Shown: positions 44,980 to 56,316 of the stretch, piece by piece
Numbering within the stretch: the first letter of the stretch is position 1
How the letters are laid out: each line of letters begins with the position of its first letter
Assembly: GCF_918797505.1 (NCBI RefSeq)
Contig: NC_092796.1
Coordinates: 55,396,851 to 55,460,850 of the forward strand
From: Bemisia tabaci
Taxonomy: Eukaryota > Arthropoda > Insecta > Hemiptera > Aleyrodidae
Length of the DNA stretch: 64,000 nucleotides
Reading direction: 5' to 3'
The notes under the pieces: generated by a model
Told to the model about the DNA's origin: nothing
Database searches by the model: none
What the model saw: only the letters and a program-made list of their open reading frames with translations
Program-made: the position numbers and the translations under genes

Positions 44980-45450
44980 GAGTGTCCATATGGGAAAAAT
45001 TCGGACACATCAAAATATGAAGTTCTTAGGGCTCAAAGAGGCAGCCAACTTTCTAATGCGAAAAAAAGTTGAAGAACGCCGCTGCTAATCTTCAGACTCC
45101 ATAGGTAGTAAAAGCGAAATGGCCCAGAGCGTCCTTCCGGAAAAAGAAGCAAAACGCTAAAACGAAGTCAAACACGTGCTTTACTAACAACGGGTCGCAA
45201 CAATTGTATTAATATATAATTCTAGACAATTGGACTGCATTTTGCAATTATAAATTCTGGCTCTTCTGGAAAAACACTTATGTGCATAGGGAAACTAATG
45301 GCACATACGTCGTTTTTAAACCGGGCTAGAATTTATAGTTCCAAATTGCAAAATGTAGTCCAATTTGAGCTCGTAGGTCGAATGCTTTTTTGGACTCTAA
45401 GATCTCCATGACGTAACCTTAAAAATTACCGACACGTCCGTACTATGTCT
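44980..45450. mobile_element. MITE family R, copy 3, with nested K
   Basis: Left arm 'gtccatatgggaaaaattcg gacacatc' with 'gaagttcttagggctc'. The right side 'tggactctaagatctccatg…cgacacgtccgtactatg' is its diverged complement. The K element at 45228-45365 lies inside. Confidence 0.5.
45228..45365. mobile_element. MITE family K, copy 5
   Basis: AATTGGACTGCATTTTGCAA to TTGCAAAATGTAGTCCAATT, perfect over nearly 20 bp. The inner 'aaacacttatgtgcat' is in reverse relative to copies 2-4. 138 bp. Confidence 0.9.
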
Positions 45451-45489
45451 ACGTAGGCACTCCATTTCGCACATACTGGATTCTACTCT

Positions 45490-45738
45490 GCCGTGCTAAA
45501 GAAAAACGCCGTATGATCCTTCAGACGTTGCCAAGCCTCCTTCGATAAAAATCTAATTTACTGGAAAAATAGTGAATATTTTTTCCCAAAAATTTCAGGC
45601 AATTTTGTGCTCAATTGAATCTGAAATATCTGAAAGTTTCAAGGAAAAATATGCATAATATTGGTCAAAAATACATGTTTTATCCGGAGAAATTTGGCAA
45701 CTCTCGAGTGTTCATACGGCTTTCTTCCTCAGCACGGC
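45490..45738 (-). mobile_element. MITE family E, copy 6
   Basis: GCCGTGCTAAAGAAAAACGC to GGCTTTCTTCCTCAGCACGGC, 249 bp. 'tactc' on both sides (one base offset) is a possible 5-bp duplication. Confidence 0.95.
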
Positions 45739-46033
45739 AATACTCATATCGACATGCACATACTTACTCGAGTATCCTTGGGTTGGCAACGTGGTGGCAC
45801 ATTGCAAGCGTGGCAACTCTACCTGTGGAAAAAGGGTGGGGGCGGAGGGGGGGGGGGTTGCCGGGCAGGGGTGTTCATCTCACGGGACATAGAGGCCAGC
45901 ACACAGGGCACACCATACACTGTACAGTCGTTGCTCGGAGACGGCAATCATAAATAATAACTCTTGTCTTGATTATAAGCACGCATCAAACCCATCGCTC
46001 TAATTTACATAATACTGTGTGCACGGGCGATGC
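45739..46033. other. Spacer with G-run
   Basis: G-rich run at 45837-45858. No gene recognised. Confidence 0.4.
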
Positions 46034-46265
46034 TGCCATGCTAAGGAAGAACGCCGTATGAGCATTCGAGAATCGACGAATTTCCCCTGAATATGAAGTT
46101 TATTTTTGAGGAAAGTCGTGCAATTTTTTTCCTAAAATTTTCAGGTATTTTAGGTTAAGGCGAGCCAAGAATTGTCTGGAAAATTAAACTGAAAAAATAT
46201 TCACAATTTTCTCAGTAATTTTTTTTTATCGAAGGAATTTTGGCAACGCCTCTCTTAGCACAGGA
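46034..46265 (+). mobile_element. MITE family E, copy 7 (right end deleted)
   Basis: Left end GCCATGCTAAGGAAGAACGC intact. At the right, 'tttggcaacgcct' runs straight into 'cttagcacagga', so ~20 bp of the terminal repeat is missing. Confidence 0.8.
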
Positions 46266-46310
46266 GCATGGGCCAGAGCCCTCACTATCGACCGTCAGTC
46301 TCATCTCTTC

Positions 46311-46555
46311 GCTGCTAAGGAAGAACGCTGTATGAGCCTTTAAGTGTTACTGCATTTTCTTCAGTAAAAAGCAATTTACTGGGGAAATTGTGAATATTTC
46401 TCTTGAATTGTTTCCGTCGATTTTTTTCGCAATTTCGTCAAAATTATCTGAAAATTTCAAGGGAAACGGGCATAACTTTCCTCCAAAACAAGTGATTTAT
46501 CCGCGGAAATTTGGCAGCTCTCGAATATCCTTACGGTTTTTTTCCGTAGGACGGC
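46311..46555 (-). mobile_element. MITE family E, copy 8
   Basis: 'gctgctaaggaagaacgctg' to 'ttttttccgtaggacggc', minus orientation, only 45 bp from copy 7. Confidence 0.8.
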
Positions 46556-46709
46556 TGTTTGGTCCTCCTGCCTGGATCGTAGTCTTGTGACGTCAGCATT
46601 TGTGGTAAAACAATACGGTAAAATTGGCAACGAAGCCAACGATTGGAGAGCCGTGAAAATGCATTAAATGAATGTCCTGCCAAATGACCGGGAGTGAAAA
46701 TTAAAAAAT

Positions 46710-46961
46710 ACACCCCGACTAAAATTATCCAAATTCTTTCAAAGGAAGAGTGGGATTTTCAGGGAAACGATCATTTTGGGCCCCTCCCTGCTCTCAGTTA
46801 GATCCCTGGTTACGATTAACAACGAACTAGTATAAAAACACCCCGACTAAAATTATCCAAATTCTTTCAAATGAAGAGTGAGATTTTCAGGCAAACGATT
46901 TTGGGCACCTCCCTGCTCTCAATTAGATCCCCGGTTACGATTAACAACGAACTAGTATGAA
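46710..46961 (+). repeat. 128-bp tandem duplication
   Basis: Two adjacent units (46710-46837, 46838-46961), each from ACACCCCGACTAAAATTATC to AACAACGAACTAGTAT. They differ by a small number of substitutions and a 4-bp indel (gatcattttggg / gattttggg). High identity implies a recent duplication. No ORF. Confidence 0.95.
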
Positions 46962-48000
46962 ATACAGAGTAACTCTAGTTGGTGGCCGGAGGCGTAATTC
47001 CTGTCCGTGCGGGTTGCATAAGCGGACCGAGCGGTCGGTCGACGATCATCTAGTGTTACATGCGGCTCGAGCGAATCAATAACGCAGCAAAGCAGCGAAG
47101 CGGGATTAATCGAATGAGCCGGACTGCAGCGAGCATCGGACGCGATGAATGTTAAGTCCGTCTTTGATTGATGTGTCGGGCTGTCGGGCTTCGGACCGGC
47201 GGAATTCGAACGTCCGACGCACGGCGATAATTATTACACGGCCGAACGCAAAGCTTTCGCCCTCCCGACTTTGAGTGACGCAACGCAACGCGCACTCAGC
47301 GCGTAGGCGTGCGCACGGTGACAAATACTTCCTTTCGAAGCCGTCGGCAACAAAAAATTCGAAACCTCATTAAAGCATTTGCATACGTCATCAGTTTACG
47401 CTGTACGTATATCCTGCCGTTTCGTTATGAAGAAGCTAGGACTTTCCAAGTTGTTTCTTAATTTTAATGACTGTCAATGGATTACATAGCTTTTAAAATG
47501 TTCTGGAACCAACTAATAAGAACGGGAAACATGCTGGAAAACTCTAATACGTTCTTATTAGAGAAGCGCTCAGCTGTCCTCTATGTAGGCGCGTTTTTAA
47601 GTTCCCCGAAGATGATTAACACCGTTAAGATGAAAGAATTCGCTCACCAAAATGTCAACTATCAATTTTGAGAAAACTACACTACCGTTAAAAAAATTAG
47701 ATTTTGAAAAAACGATTATTGTCCTTCGTGCTTCGACATCAGAAGCATTAAATAAAGGTATCACAGATTAATCTTTTTTAAATATGGATGTATTTATGCC
47801 AAAATGAACTACGTCCTTAAGGTTTGCGTGCAACACAGTTCCTTCTAGCATAAATACGTCCATATGTGAGGACCCTACTCCGTCGTCATGTTGTTGAGCC
47901 GATGCACTATTTGAACGTCTTGCCAGTAGCATACTAGAAGTCTACAGGCTCGAAATCAAAAAGCGCACCCTATCGGCCGAGCGCTTAAAATGCTCTCCAT
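46962..48000. other. Spacer with one MITE
   Basis: 46980-47330 is CpG-rich. A family M element is at 47783-47866. 47960-48010 holds a 34-bp direct repeat ('atcggc.gagcgctt.aaaatg' twice). No gene recognised. Confidence 0.4.
47783..47866. mobile_element. MITE family M, copy 2 (short)
   Basis: 'tatggatgtatttatgcc aa' and 'agcataaatacgtccata' pair as the ends, inner 'gaactacgtcc'. 84 bp, centre deleted. Confidence 0.65.
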
Positions 48001-48179
48001 CGGCTGAGCGCTTTAAAATGGACGGCGTCAAGAAAACCAAGCATGCACCTAAAGCGAGGCCGTCGAAATTTCATACGAACTGGTTTCAAGGAGGTACAGG
48101 TTCGGGTGAGCAATTACCCGATGTCCCTCCGAATCATCGATGTGTAGTGATTTTGAAGACTCTCGGATGGCTCTCCCCC

Positions 48180-48540
48180 GAGCCCGACCTTCGCGATCGT
48201 GTCGGATAGTCGTCGAATGCGTGGGCAGAACCAACCGAACTCGGAGTGAAATCCAAGCCGGGTGAGAAAGAGGGACAGAAGGAGGAGCACCTCGGGAGAG
48301 CGTCCAGTACGCAGCAACGCACGCGCAGGTAATTATAATAACCGCTGCACTCGGGGTCCCGGGTCCGCGCAGGGCGAGATAGAGGGCGCGATAAGAGATC
48401 GGAACTGCGGCTGCGCAGTAGGCACCGCGGCCGGTCCGCCGCGCCGGTCGGGCACTGCGCTTGCGCACTGGACAAACACGGAACGGACCGCGCGTGCGTT
48501 AAGCGTACCCCGTCGTCGGGACCGTTAATCCGCGAGGCCC
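48180..48540 (+). promoter_or_regulatory. CpG-rich promoter-like block
   Basis: About 360 bp of markedly GC- and CpG-rich DNA. It contains TGCGCTTGCGCA (48456-48467), one mismatch from the palindromic NRF-1/Ewg site, and a second GCGCA-rich element near 48317-48328 that ends CGCGCAG|GTAATT, a possible first-exon donor at 48328. It lies ~0.8 kb upstream of the start-codon exon at 49272. Inference only: open frames on both strands here are compositional. Confidence 0.3.
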
Positions 48541-48826
48541 GCTGCCCCTTGGACTGGAACCAATATTGGATATTTCACCGCGGTTATCATTTCGCGTGAT
48601 CGGGCCGCTCATCTCTTGCCTCGCTGCCTCCTCGCCTCTCATTGATACCTCGTCGATTGCTCGCCGCGGCTCACTCATCGGACCCCTCGCCCCTCCCCCC
48701 TCCCCCGCCCTGCGGATGCGGGGTAGACGTAGCTCCGTCGTTGTCGCACGGACACGACACCCCGGTCGTCTTGAGTTTCAATCCAGGTGACCTGATTAAC
48801 TTTTCTGTGAGAGGTATATCGATGGT

Positions 48827-49028
48827 TGAAGTTTGAAGCCACGTATCTCCATTGCGGTGTTTCAAACTTTCCGCTCGTAGAATCCAGCTTTGCAGCTTGA
48901 AAGTTTTGCAGAGTATTATGCTAGCAGAGAAGAAAACTCAAGGAAGTTTTCAAAAAATTACGTTGGCAAGTTTCCCCAGGCAACGATGAAAGTTTGCAAA
49001 GTTGCAAACGGAGATACGTGGTTTCGCG
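48827..49028. repeat. Inverted-repeat element O
   Basis: Arms 48827-48870 (gaagtttgaagccacgtatc tccattgcgg) and 48986-49028 (complement with 'ggagatacgtggtttcg'). ~200-bp unit, single copy, ends provisional. Confidence 0.55.
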
Positions 49029-49271
49029 TTTTGGTCTGTGAAAGTCATACGAGATATTCTCGGATGACTCTATTACCGAAAGGGGCATCGGAAAATGATG
49101 AAATGAATTTTAAATTCAAACTAATTTTACTTGTACTTATTCCGCTTCACTTGGATAAAAGTAGAGCCTAATAAGAAAGAGTTCCTTAACGGAAGATGTA
49201 GTCCGCCATTGTGCTCTCAATTTTTTTGCTGAATTGCATTCTCTTCAAACTTTCTCTATACATTTCTTCAG

Positions 49272-49333
49272 AATGGCGGTGACACGAAGTGCCGGGGATT
49301 GGGCCGCGGAGCGACTAGGGGTCGGACCCCTTA
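49272..49333 (+). CDS. Candidate start-codon exon, unknown protein
   Basis: Acceptor with a long pyrimidine tract (aaactttctctatacatttc, ttcag) ends at 49271; GTGAGT donor at 49334. ATG 49273 starts one base into the exon. The GC-rich exon stands out from AT-rich flanks and encodes MAVTRSAGDWAAERLGVGPL, ending in phase 1. Splicing over a 101-bp intron to the microexon at 49435 keeps the frame. The protein is not recognised. The CpG-rich block at 48180-48540 could be its promoter and 5' UTR exon. The base before the donor is A, which is weak. Confidence 0.35.
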
Positions 49334-49434
49334 GTGAGTTCTTTATTTTTTAACGGGTGTTGCGCCTTAATTCAAAATAATTGGGAATAGAAGTTCATTC
49401 TCATCTGTGTGCTTTTCTTATGTTGAAATCGCAG

Positions 49435-49457
49435 ACCGGATTATTGAGTTTAAGCAG
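49435..49457 (+). CDS. Candidate 23-nt microexon
   Basis: Acceptor 'tgttgaaatcgcag' ends at 49434 and donor AAGCAG|GTGAGG follows 49457. Joined to the previous exon it gives …GVGPL-N-RIIEFKQ and exits in phase 0; another frame stops. If the donor is not used, the frame continues VRKIPGSLGGKYPNNKW to a stop near 49530, with an AATAAA inside, so this could instead be a terminal exon. No further exon found downstream. Confidence 0.25.
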
Positions 49458-51370
49458 GTGAGGAAAATACCCGGGAGTCTCGGAGGAAAATATCCGAACA
49501 ATAAATGGAGGAAGAGCGTTTTTTTATAGAAATAAAATTGAGGAGATTAAATTTTTGACGGATCGAGAGGGTGTCGGAAGAGACGTCGTGATAGGAGTTT
49601 GCGACCCATCATTATGAATCGAGACCGATCCAATCCAGTGAATTGCCAATGGAAGGGCGAGGGTGAGAACGCTTCAGCGGAGGGCTTTTCACCGACTCGC
49701 GAGCTTGCAACTACAACCTCAACTCGGTTGCCAGAATGTGCAAAAAATAAAGCATTCTATCGTTGAAAGAATACACGACACTGTCCAAACGCGCCTTGAA
49801 AATTCAGTATTGAAAGCAATATGAAAGAAAAAAAATCTGCTCATCAAATTTGACAGAAATATCACCTATATACGACTGAACTTTGATCTGATATGACAAA
49901 CTTCATTTTGAATGTTATGACCAATTCTGTCGTGATATCGGAGTGAAGTTTTGAGGAAATCGGCTCAGTAGCTTCGGAGCGGAAAATTTTAGTGACAGAA
50001 GCCTCCGCTCTTTGTCAGATTACCACCAATTATTCGGAAGACTGTCAGAAATCGTTTAGATTATTATAAATCGACCAATTTTATTTCAACTACACGCAAG
50101 GATATTATCCATTTTCATGTTAGACAAGTGTTAGCCAAGGCAGCCGTAAGTGCTATCTTCTTCGTGCATTCGTAACACAGAGTAACACCTAGCGGTAGTT
50201 GAGTAACACAGAGTAACACCTAAAACGGAATTTTTAACTGTGCAGAGGAGGCAAGTGATAGACTTAACAGAACTAACGGCAGCCCACTGTAGGCCCTATG
50301 GTTAGTCTCTAATTTTCCCCCTTAGTCCACAGCAAACAACCAACAGAATCGCTCATTGTTTCCTTTGTCTAACGCTCTGTCTATAAATTTCAATAATCAG
50401 CTCGCTAATCCGCGAATGTTCCGAGCCTTTGGACTCAATCGAAGCGAGATAACGCGCGAGGCGATCAGGCAATGCCGGAGTCGTCAACACTTATCCGACT
50501 GCATTTACATCCACTTGCGCACGCAATTACGGCCGAATTAGCGCGGCCCCTGTCAATCAGGTGCAGAAATCCGTGAGGGGGGCGTCGTGCCCTGTAATTA
50601 ATCCGAGGGGCGGGGGTCGGCTGACAAATTGACACGAGTATCGCTGTCGAGTGTGGAGCGGCGTGATTATAATGATTACTTAGGCTCCGGCAGAAGTGCC
50701 CGCTTTTCGGGGCCGACGACGCCGCCGCCGCGCCGCGTCGCGACGCCCGGACGCGTGGCTGATTGTTGCACATTCTCGCGTCTTTGTGCCGGGGAGTCCA
50801 AGTGCAGCCGCAGCCCGGTGCCCCGCCGCGCCGAACGCCTTTCATCTCCGGCGCGCCGCTGCGCGGCGGAAGCAAGGATAATCGCCTTTTTTTATAAAAC
50901 GGCGTAACTCGTTTTAAGACGAGCCGCGTCGTTCGTTTAACTCGATGCCCTCCGTAGCTCACTTAGAGATGGAGTTAAGCCCTTTGATCGGCCGAGCGGC
51001 GTAATGAGCGCGTCGTTGTCGTTTCAACACTCGTCGCGAGCAGATAACCACCATCAATTTAATATATAGTGCAAGGTACTTATCGGACCAGACCGGTCGT
51101 AGATTATGTAACGTTAAATCTGCGGTTTTTTTTCGCACCTACACCCCCGCGATGTTCTCCTGAAATGGTGTGTAGGGAATCTATGTCGAATGCTGTGATG
51201 GTAGAATGGCCCCATGGATTCGGCGACATGTGAAATCTTTTGTGATGATAATTCTAACATATTAGTCGAACCTTTGTTAAATCATCGTTGAACCTTTGCA
51301 ACTCTTATTTGACGCCCTGTGAGGTATTTGCAAGTTCAATCACAATAAAGACATTATCTTATTTTATCTT
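49458..51370. other. Spacer
   Basis: AT-rich to 50560, with a short direct repeat of 'gagtaacacctaac/aac' near 50180-50225. 50560-50880 is CpG-rich and gives a 165-codon minus ORF with no recognised features. A pyrimidine-rich acceptor-like site at 50332 lacks a partner donor. Confidence 0.35.
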
Positions 51371-51595
51371 CACTGGAAAAAAACACATTGGATCTAGAGT
51401 CCAGACTCTCGAAAACATTGACAAGAAAAAATACTCTTGATTCAATCGGATTTTCGCTTGAATCAAAACGAAATCCGCTTAAATTAAGAGGCTTGGTTCT
51501 TGATTTAAGCTAGATTCTGATTGAATCAAGAGTACTTTTTCTTGTCGATGTTTTTAAGAGTCTGGACTCTAGATCCAATGTGTTTTTTCCCAGTG
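51371..51595 (-). mobile_element. Foldback MITE family A, copy 8
   Basis: CACTGG to CCCAGTG, minus orientation, 225 bp. Flanks TT and GC show no duplication. Confidence 0.9.
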
Positions 51596-52070
51596 GCAGG
51601 TGAATTTTCACACGTTCGCACGAGTATAATATCAAAGGTGAAAATTATTGGAAAACACTTCTATCGCCTTGTGTTCACCTTCATTTGAGCGCGTATGCAA
51701 TGTGCATCCTTTGCATCCTTAAAATAGTGGTATCACCGTTCACGTTGCGTCTATCGCGCATCCACATAACCGCTTGATCTAAGGATATCTCTTATCGGCA
51801 TTTTTTTTAATCGGTTGACGTTGCAACGGTGACGGGCGTTGATGAGTGCGTCGGATGCAGGGTGCGTCAACAAGTGCAGTCGATGTAATTTGTGGAATGC
51901 GCGTTGCATAATATCGATCGTCCGGGTAATTTTGTTATGACGGGGCCGCCACCACACAACGCCGCGGGGCTGCATCCGCGGAATGCCGTCTTGGTTTTAT
52001 ACTCCCCGAAACAAAAAACGCAACGGCCTCGTTAACACTTTCACCAAGATCGACGACGCCCCGTTGATCC
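51596..52070. other. Spacer
   Basis: Mixed. 51840-51900 has recurring 'gcgttg..g.gtgcgtc' motifs. No gene recognised. Confidence 0.35.
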
Positions 52071-52209
52071 CAATCGGACGCATTTATATCAAAAGGAACT
52101 ATGTCCGTTGTGACATGGCCCCTGTCATACATGTATTTTTATGGGTCGCTCGGCTCATGGAAGAACGGATATAGTTCCTTTTTGATTTGATTTAATTTAT
52201 ACGTCCAAT
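52071..52209. mobile_element. MITE family M, copy 3
   Basis: Ends 'caatcggacgcatttatatc' and 'tttatacgtccaat'. Inner 'aaaaggaactatgtccgttg' and 'aacggatatagttccttttt'. ~139 bp. Confidence 0.75.
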
Positions 52210-52674
52210 CCACGCCCCGCGTCCGGCAAATTCTTCGGATCGACTTCCTAAAAGCTTCTGTCGCCATCTCACTTGACTACTACACCTACACAGTGAGAAA
52301 TATTAATCGATATTTTGTGTTAATATGGGAGGTAGAACAAAAATTAACATAGACATGCGGTTGAATTTTTTGTTTAATTTTACTTTAGGTTACATTGACC
52401 AACTCTTTGCATAGAAAATTAGCAAAAAATCAGGCGCGACCCGCTGGATCGAATTTTGCGGATCCCATTGGTGATAACTCAATGCGCTGGATGGTTCAGT
52501 ACAATTTGAAATTCTATGAATTTTACATTTGAAGTTTGTCTATGCCTAGAGCGAATATGAATTGAAATGTCAATCAAATTCCGTTGAAATAATACTTAGG
52601 AAGAAAAAGTTACCGAAATTCCCTGTTAATATGTAAAGTAGAGTAGAAAGTCGTTGGCTTTATATATTTTGGTC

Positions 52675-52729
<55 letters not shown>

Positions 52730-53856
52730 CTTCTTTCTTTTTTTGTCACATTCACCAAATCTTCGAGTGGGAAATTCTCATCCTCGTTAAAAATCAGGCG
52801 CCAGGAGCGAATCTGGATCGCATTGGTGATGGTTCAATGCGCTGACTATTCGCAAGTCGCAACCTCTGAGAGTGACATTGAGAGGAGTAAGAGTATATGA
52901 GCTTAGCAAGACAATTTTTTCATCCCCTGATGTCTCAGAGTAACCGACGGTTTCATTCCATTTATACAAAAATTTGGTCCATCCATGTCCTCCCGGTTGA
53001 TTTGACCGAAAAAAAGTAACTCCAAGTAACCGTAAACACGAAAATTTTAGGTGTGTATACCTTTGCATCCGTGTTACACCACTCGGCAAAAAGCGACCAC
53101 CCCTGAAGAAATTCTCGAGTTCCCCGTATAAAAATCAAAAAGCTCATTTTATCCATTAAGTTAACATGACGTTTTTAAATTTTATATTCAAATAGTGCTA
53201 CGATTTCTATATCAATGAAACCACATTTTAAAAGAAGTGGAGGTCAAAAATGATTTACAAGCAAAACCAATTACCTTGTTTGCTTTTGAAACCGCTTATT
53301 CTCTCGTCGTAAACCATTGATAGGTGATGGAGACTTTCAATCCTCTCAATTCGAACCCATTAAAGAACAAAATACCCTGTCCTCTCAAGTTTTTCCACCA
53401 GTGAACGCTGTCCTCAATTTTATGGTTTATTAATCGCGGGCCCATTTATACTTTTATATCACTCACTAATTCGCCTGCACTAGTTCTGTCTCCACCAGTC
53501 AACCTCTCACGTCAAGCACCGCCCCTCAATTTAGATCGAACACTCATCGATGGCGAGTAGGGCACATAAAAACTTGGGGCATGGGAGCCATAAAAATTCC
53601 ATCCTCATAGGAAGAATAAATTGCAGTTGCCAGATCAGGGATCACAGGTACCTGGAAACTTTCTGTGAGGAACTTTGACCGAACTTCGAGCCATATGGAA
53701 ACCTGAAGTTCTCAGTCCATGTAGCGGAGTTTTCAGTCTTATATACAAACCGAATTTCGGATCTGATACCCATAGTCCTTTAAGCACGGTTAACATGAAC
53801 GCTGGTTACCTAAACGATGAAAAAAAGGGTTGGATGATTGCGACTCAGCTAACCCA
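52210..53856. other. Spacer containing a long poly-T
   Basis: 52291-52330 'cagtgagaaatattaatcga' may be another CACTG-type end. Before and after the T tract 'aaaaatcaggcg.c…tcgc…ggatc.cattggtgat…caatgcgctg' is repeated (52430-52495 and 52790-52845). No gene recognised. Confidence 0.4.
52677..52729 (+). repeat. Poly-T tract, ~53 nt
   Basis: An uninterrupted T run of ~53 nt, followed by a T/C-rich tail to ~52745. Length may be affected by assembly. Confidence 0.9.
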
Positions 53857-54001
53857 AATTGAACTTCATTTTGCAATTTGGAACTCCAATATCTAACTCA
53901 TTTCAGAAACAACACATGTGCTATTAATATCTTTATGGAGATAGGTGCTCATGTGGGTCAGCTAGACATAAGAGTGCCTGATTGCTAAATGTAGTACAAT
54001 C
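53857..54001. mobile_element. MITE family K, copy 6
   Basis: 'aattgaacttcattttgcaa' left, 'gattgctaaatgtagtacaat' right. Inner 'aacaacacatgtgctattaa'. 145 bp. Confidence 0.7.
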
Positions 54002-55185
54002 GGCGTTGAGCGCAAACATTGGCACTGTAAGCGAATTCATTAGGATAAAATTATCTTTCTTATCTCTTGATTCCTGGTTTCTCCCTTTATTTTCCCAGCT
54101 ACAGAACTTTGATTGAAATTAGTAGTTCAGATGCACTCTAACTCTTTTGTGCTGCTCTAATAAGTTTGAGTTTAACTCCAATAAGTTTGTTGCACAGTAC
54201 CATCAATTTTGTGTGCACCACCAATTTGAATTAGCCGAGACAAAATAATCCAAGCAATGTTTCAGTGAAACAGAGTTCGAACTCAATGCATTAAAAATTT
54301 AAAGTTTTTCAACTCATTTCAGCGAATCATCACCATCAAAATGATGACCAATGGGCGACATATCTAGAAAACTCATTCGGAAAATAGACCAAGTTTGACG
54401 AGTCCATCCGGGGAACTACTCAACTCGCCGTTCATCGGTCATCATTAACCGGAGATGGGTGTTGTTATGTCGCCCACGAGAAAATGAAGAATCGAAGTCA
54501 ATGTTTTGCATGGAGTGGAGGATTTCTGAAATATCTTGCTCATGGTAACAACCTCGACTTTATCATATTCCGTAGCGAAGCTTTGCAACATCCCGTCGGA
54601 TTTACACCGAATGAAGCGGTAGTGCGAAGGGGGCTAGGATGGGGGGGGGGGGGGGGTCGTGGAGAGCTCGGAACAATCATCTGGGCCGTGTCAACTCGGC
54701 GCTGAGGCGGTGGCGGCCCGTGATGACTCTTTTGGGGATTCCGGCTTTTTATGCGTTAATGGAAAAACGTGGGGACGCTCCACCTTTCGCCGCCCGCCCG
54801 CACCCCCGCCCCTTCATTTCGTAGCGGTTTACAATCCTGTAATAGGATTTGGGAAGTTGCAGCGCCGCGCCAGCCAGGAAAATGGTCTAGTTTCGTCGGC
54901 GCCGCCAGGGGGACGAGGGTTGCGAGGTATCGATGCCGTCCTCCGATGCCCCTTTTCGCAGAAAAATCATTTTTTTCCGGGCTTTTTTTTGTTTGTTTGT
55001 TTTTTTAGGAGCTTATATCGCGCTCTAAATTTTTCAGCTAGCCTTTTTAAATCTTGAGACGCAATTCTTGTCAGGAGACAAAGCACTCACTTAAATCTGA
55101 ACAATTCACGTAAGCTGATTGTTGAAAAATTCGCATTCGAAAGTATGAAGAAGTCTTCAAGGTCGGTTCAATAATTCCGCCACAA
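54002..55185. other. Spacer
   Basis: AT-rich to 54600, then G-run 54640-54656 and GC-rich 54650-54950. A 132-codon ORF (54659-55057) is compositional. No gene recognised. Confidence 0.35.
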
Positions 55186-55561
55186 CATAGGCGGATCCAA
55201 AGGGGGGCGGAAGAGACTTACGCCCTCTTCGTTTGCCCAAAAAAAGATAGAAGGATAAGGATGGAAGAGTAGTAGTAGTAATATAAGTTTATTTTAAAGC
55301 GAGTGCTAGCTTAAGATAAACAGTGTGTTAAGGAACAAGGCTTAGGCATATTTCAACAAACAGGATTGAGTGAAATTAACATTATTGAGACACATAATGA
55401 GTTTAAAAGGTGACGATTGCCAAAGCTTGAAGTAAAGTCCAAATGTAGTAAGTATTCCCGACGGAATTCAACTCGAACTGCATATTAGATGCTTTACAAT
55501 TTTGAAAATTTTCTGGGAAACCCGGACCGGACCCCGTTCAAAATGTCTGGATCAGCCCCTG
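55186..55561. mobile_element. Probable hAT-type element (family Y)
   Basis: Left end CATAGGCGGATCCAAAGGGG, right end ctggatcagcccctg: both variants of the CAGGGGCGGATCCAG-type hAT end. The adjacent 8-mers cgccacaa and tgccgcaa match 6/8, an aged duplication. The interior includes (AGT)n at 55269-55280 followed by 'aatataagtttatttta', which on the minus strand looks like a LINE 3' end with a TAC tail, so a LINE fragment may be embedded. Confidence 0.5.
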
Positions 55562-56063
55562 TGCCGCAAAAAGCATTCAACCGAAGTACGACATCCTGTT
55601 TTGAGCTGCTCTGTCGGAGGAAAAGTCGGCAACGCTCGGGAGGAGGGAGAAAACCGCGATCCGGCGGTGGGTATGGATGACTGCTACTTTGAGTCGAGGC
55701 GAAGAGCGAAGGGCCCGCGCTCAAGATGGAAAACCTATCGCTTTTACGACGGGGGCGCAGCGTGGCGCTACGTTATGATGTCATAAAGTTCGGCCCGTCC
55801 CGGCATCCAGCGTTTTTTTCATCAGCCGAGAAGCTTCTAACTTTCAATTTTTCCCGCGGCATTTATGACCCGGGCCCGGGCCGGGAACCCAGGGTCGCCC
55901 CGCGGTCATCCAGTCGTTTATCGCCCGCCGCGGGTTTGCAGAAGCTGATCAACTCACGTCTCACCGCAGCTTTCGTTCGCTTTTCTCAATCGCTGCTCCT
56001 TGTGGCGGCGCCGAGTTTCCCGATTTTCCGGCGACGAACACTATCAGCGGGCTGACAAGTGAA
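55562..56063. other. CpG-rich spacer
   Basis: GC-rich, several compositional ORFs, none recognised. Confidence 0.4.
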
Positions 56064-56316
56064 ATTGGACGGAGTTAAACAGAAAGGAACCAAGCCACAT
56101 CGGGATCGAACCGAGAAAAAGAGGTTTACAGTTTGGCTCCTGCATAAGACTCAATGTAAAAAATTAACTTCAAGTTCAATTTCTGCAAAATTTGCTCCAA
56201 CAAAAACTTTGAATTTTTGGCGATAGATAGTAGAGCAGTGGTTGAGTTCAAAACCACTCATAACTCAATTTTTTCCAAAATGTGGGTTGGTTCCTTTCTG
56301 CTTAACTCAGTCCAAT
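56064..56316. mobile_element. MITE family F, copy 3
   Basis: ATTGGACGGAGTTAAACAGA to TCTGCTTAACTCAGTCCAAT, arms continuing through 'aaggaaccaa.ccacat'. 253 bp. The interior differs from copy 1 but matches the fragment at 22150-22250. Confidence 0.85.

Noticed and set aside
50465..50962. 165-codon minus-strand ORF
   Set aside because: Lies over a CpG-rich block where all frames are sparsely interrupted; composition is Arg/Ala/Pro/Ser-rich without recognisable domains.
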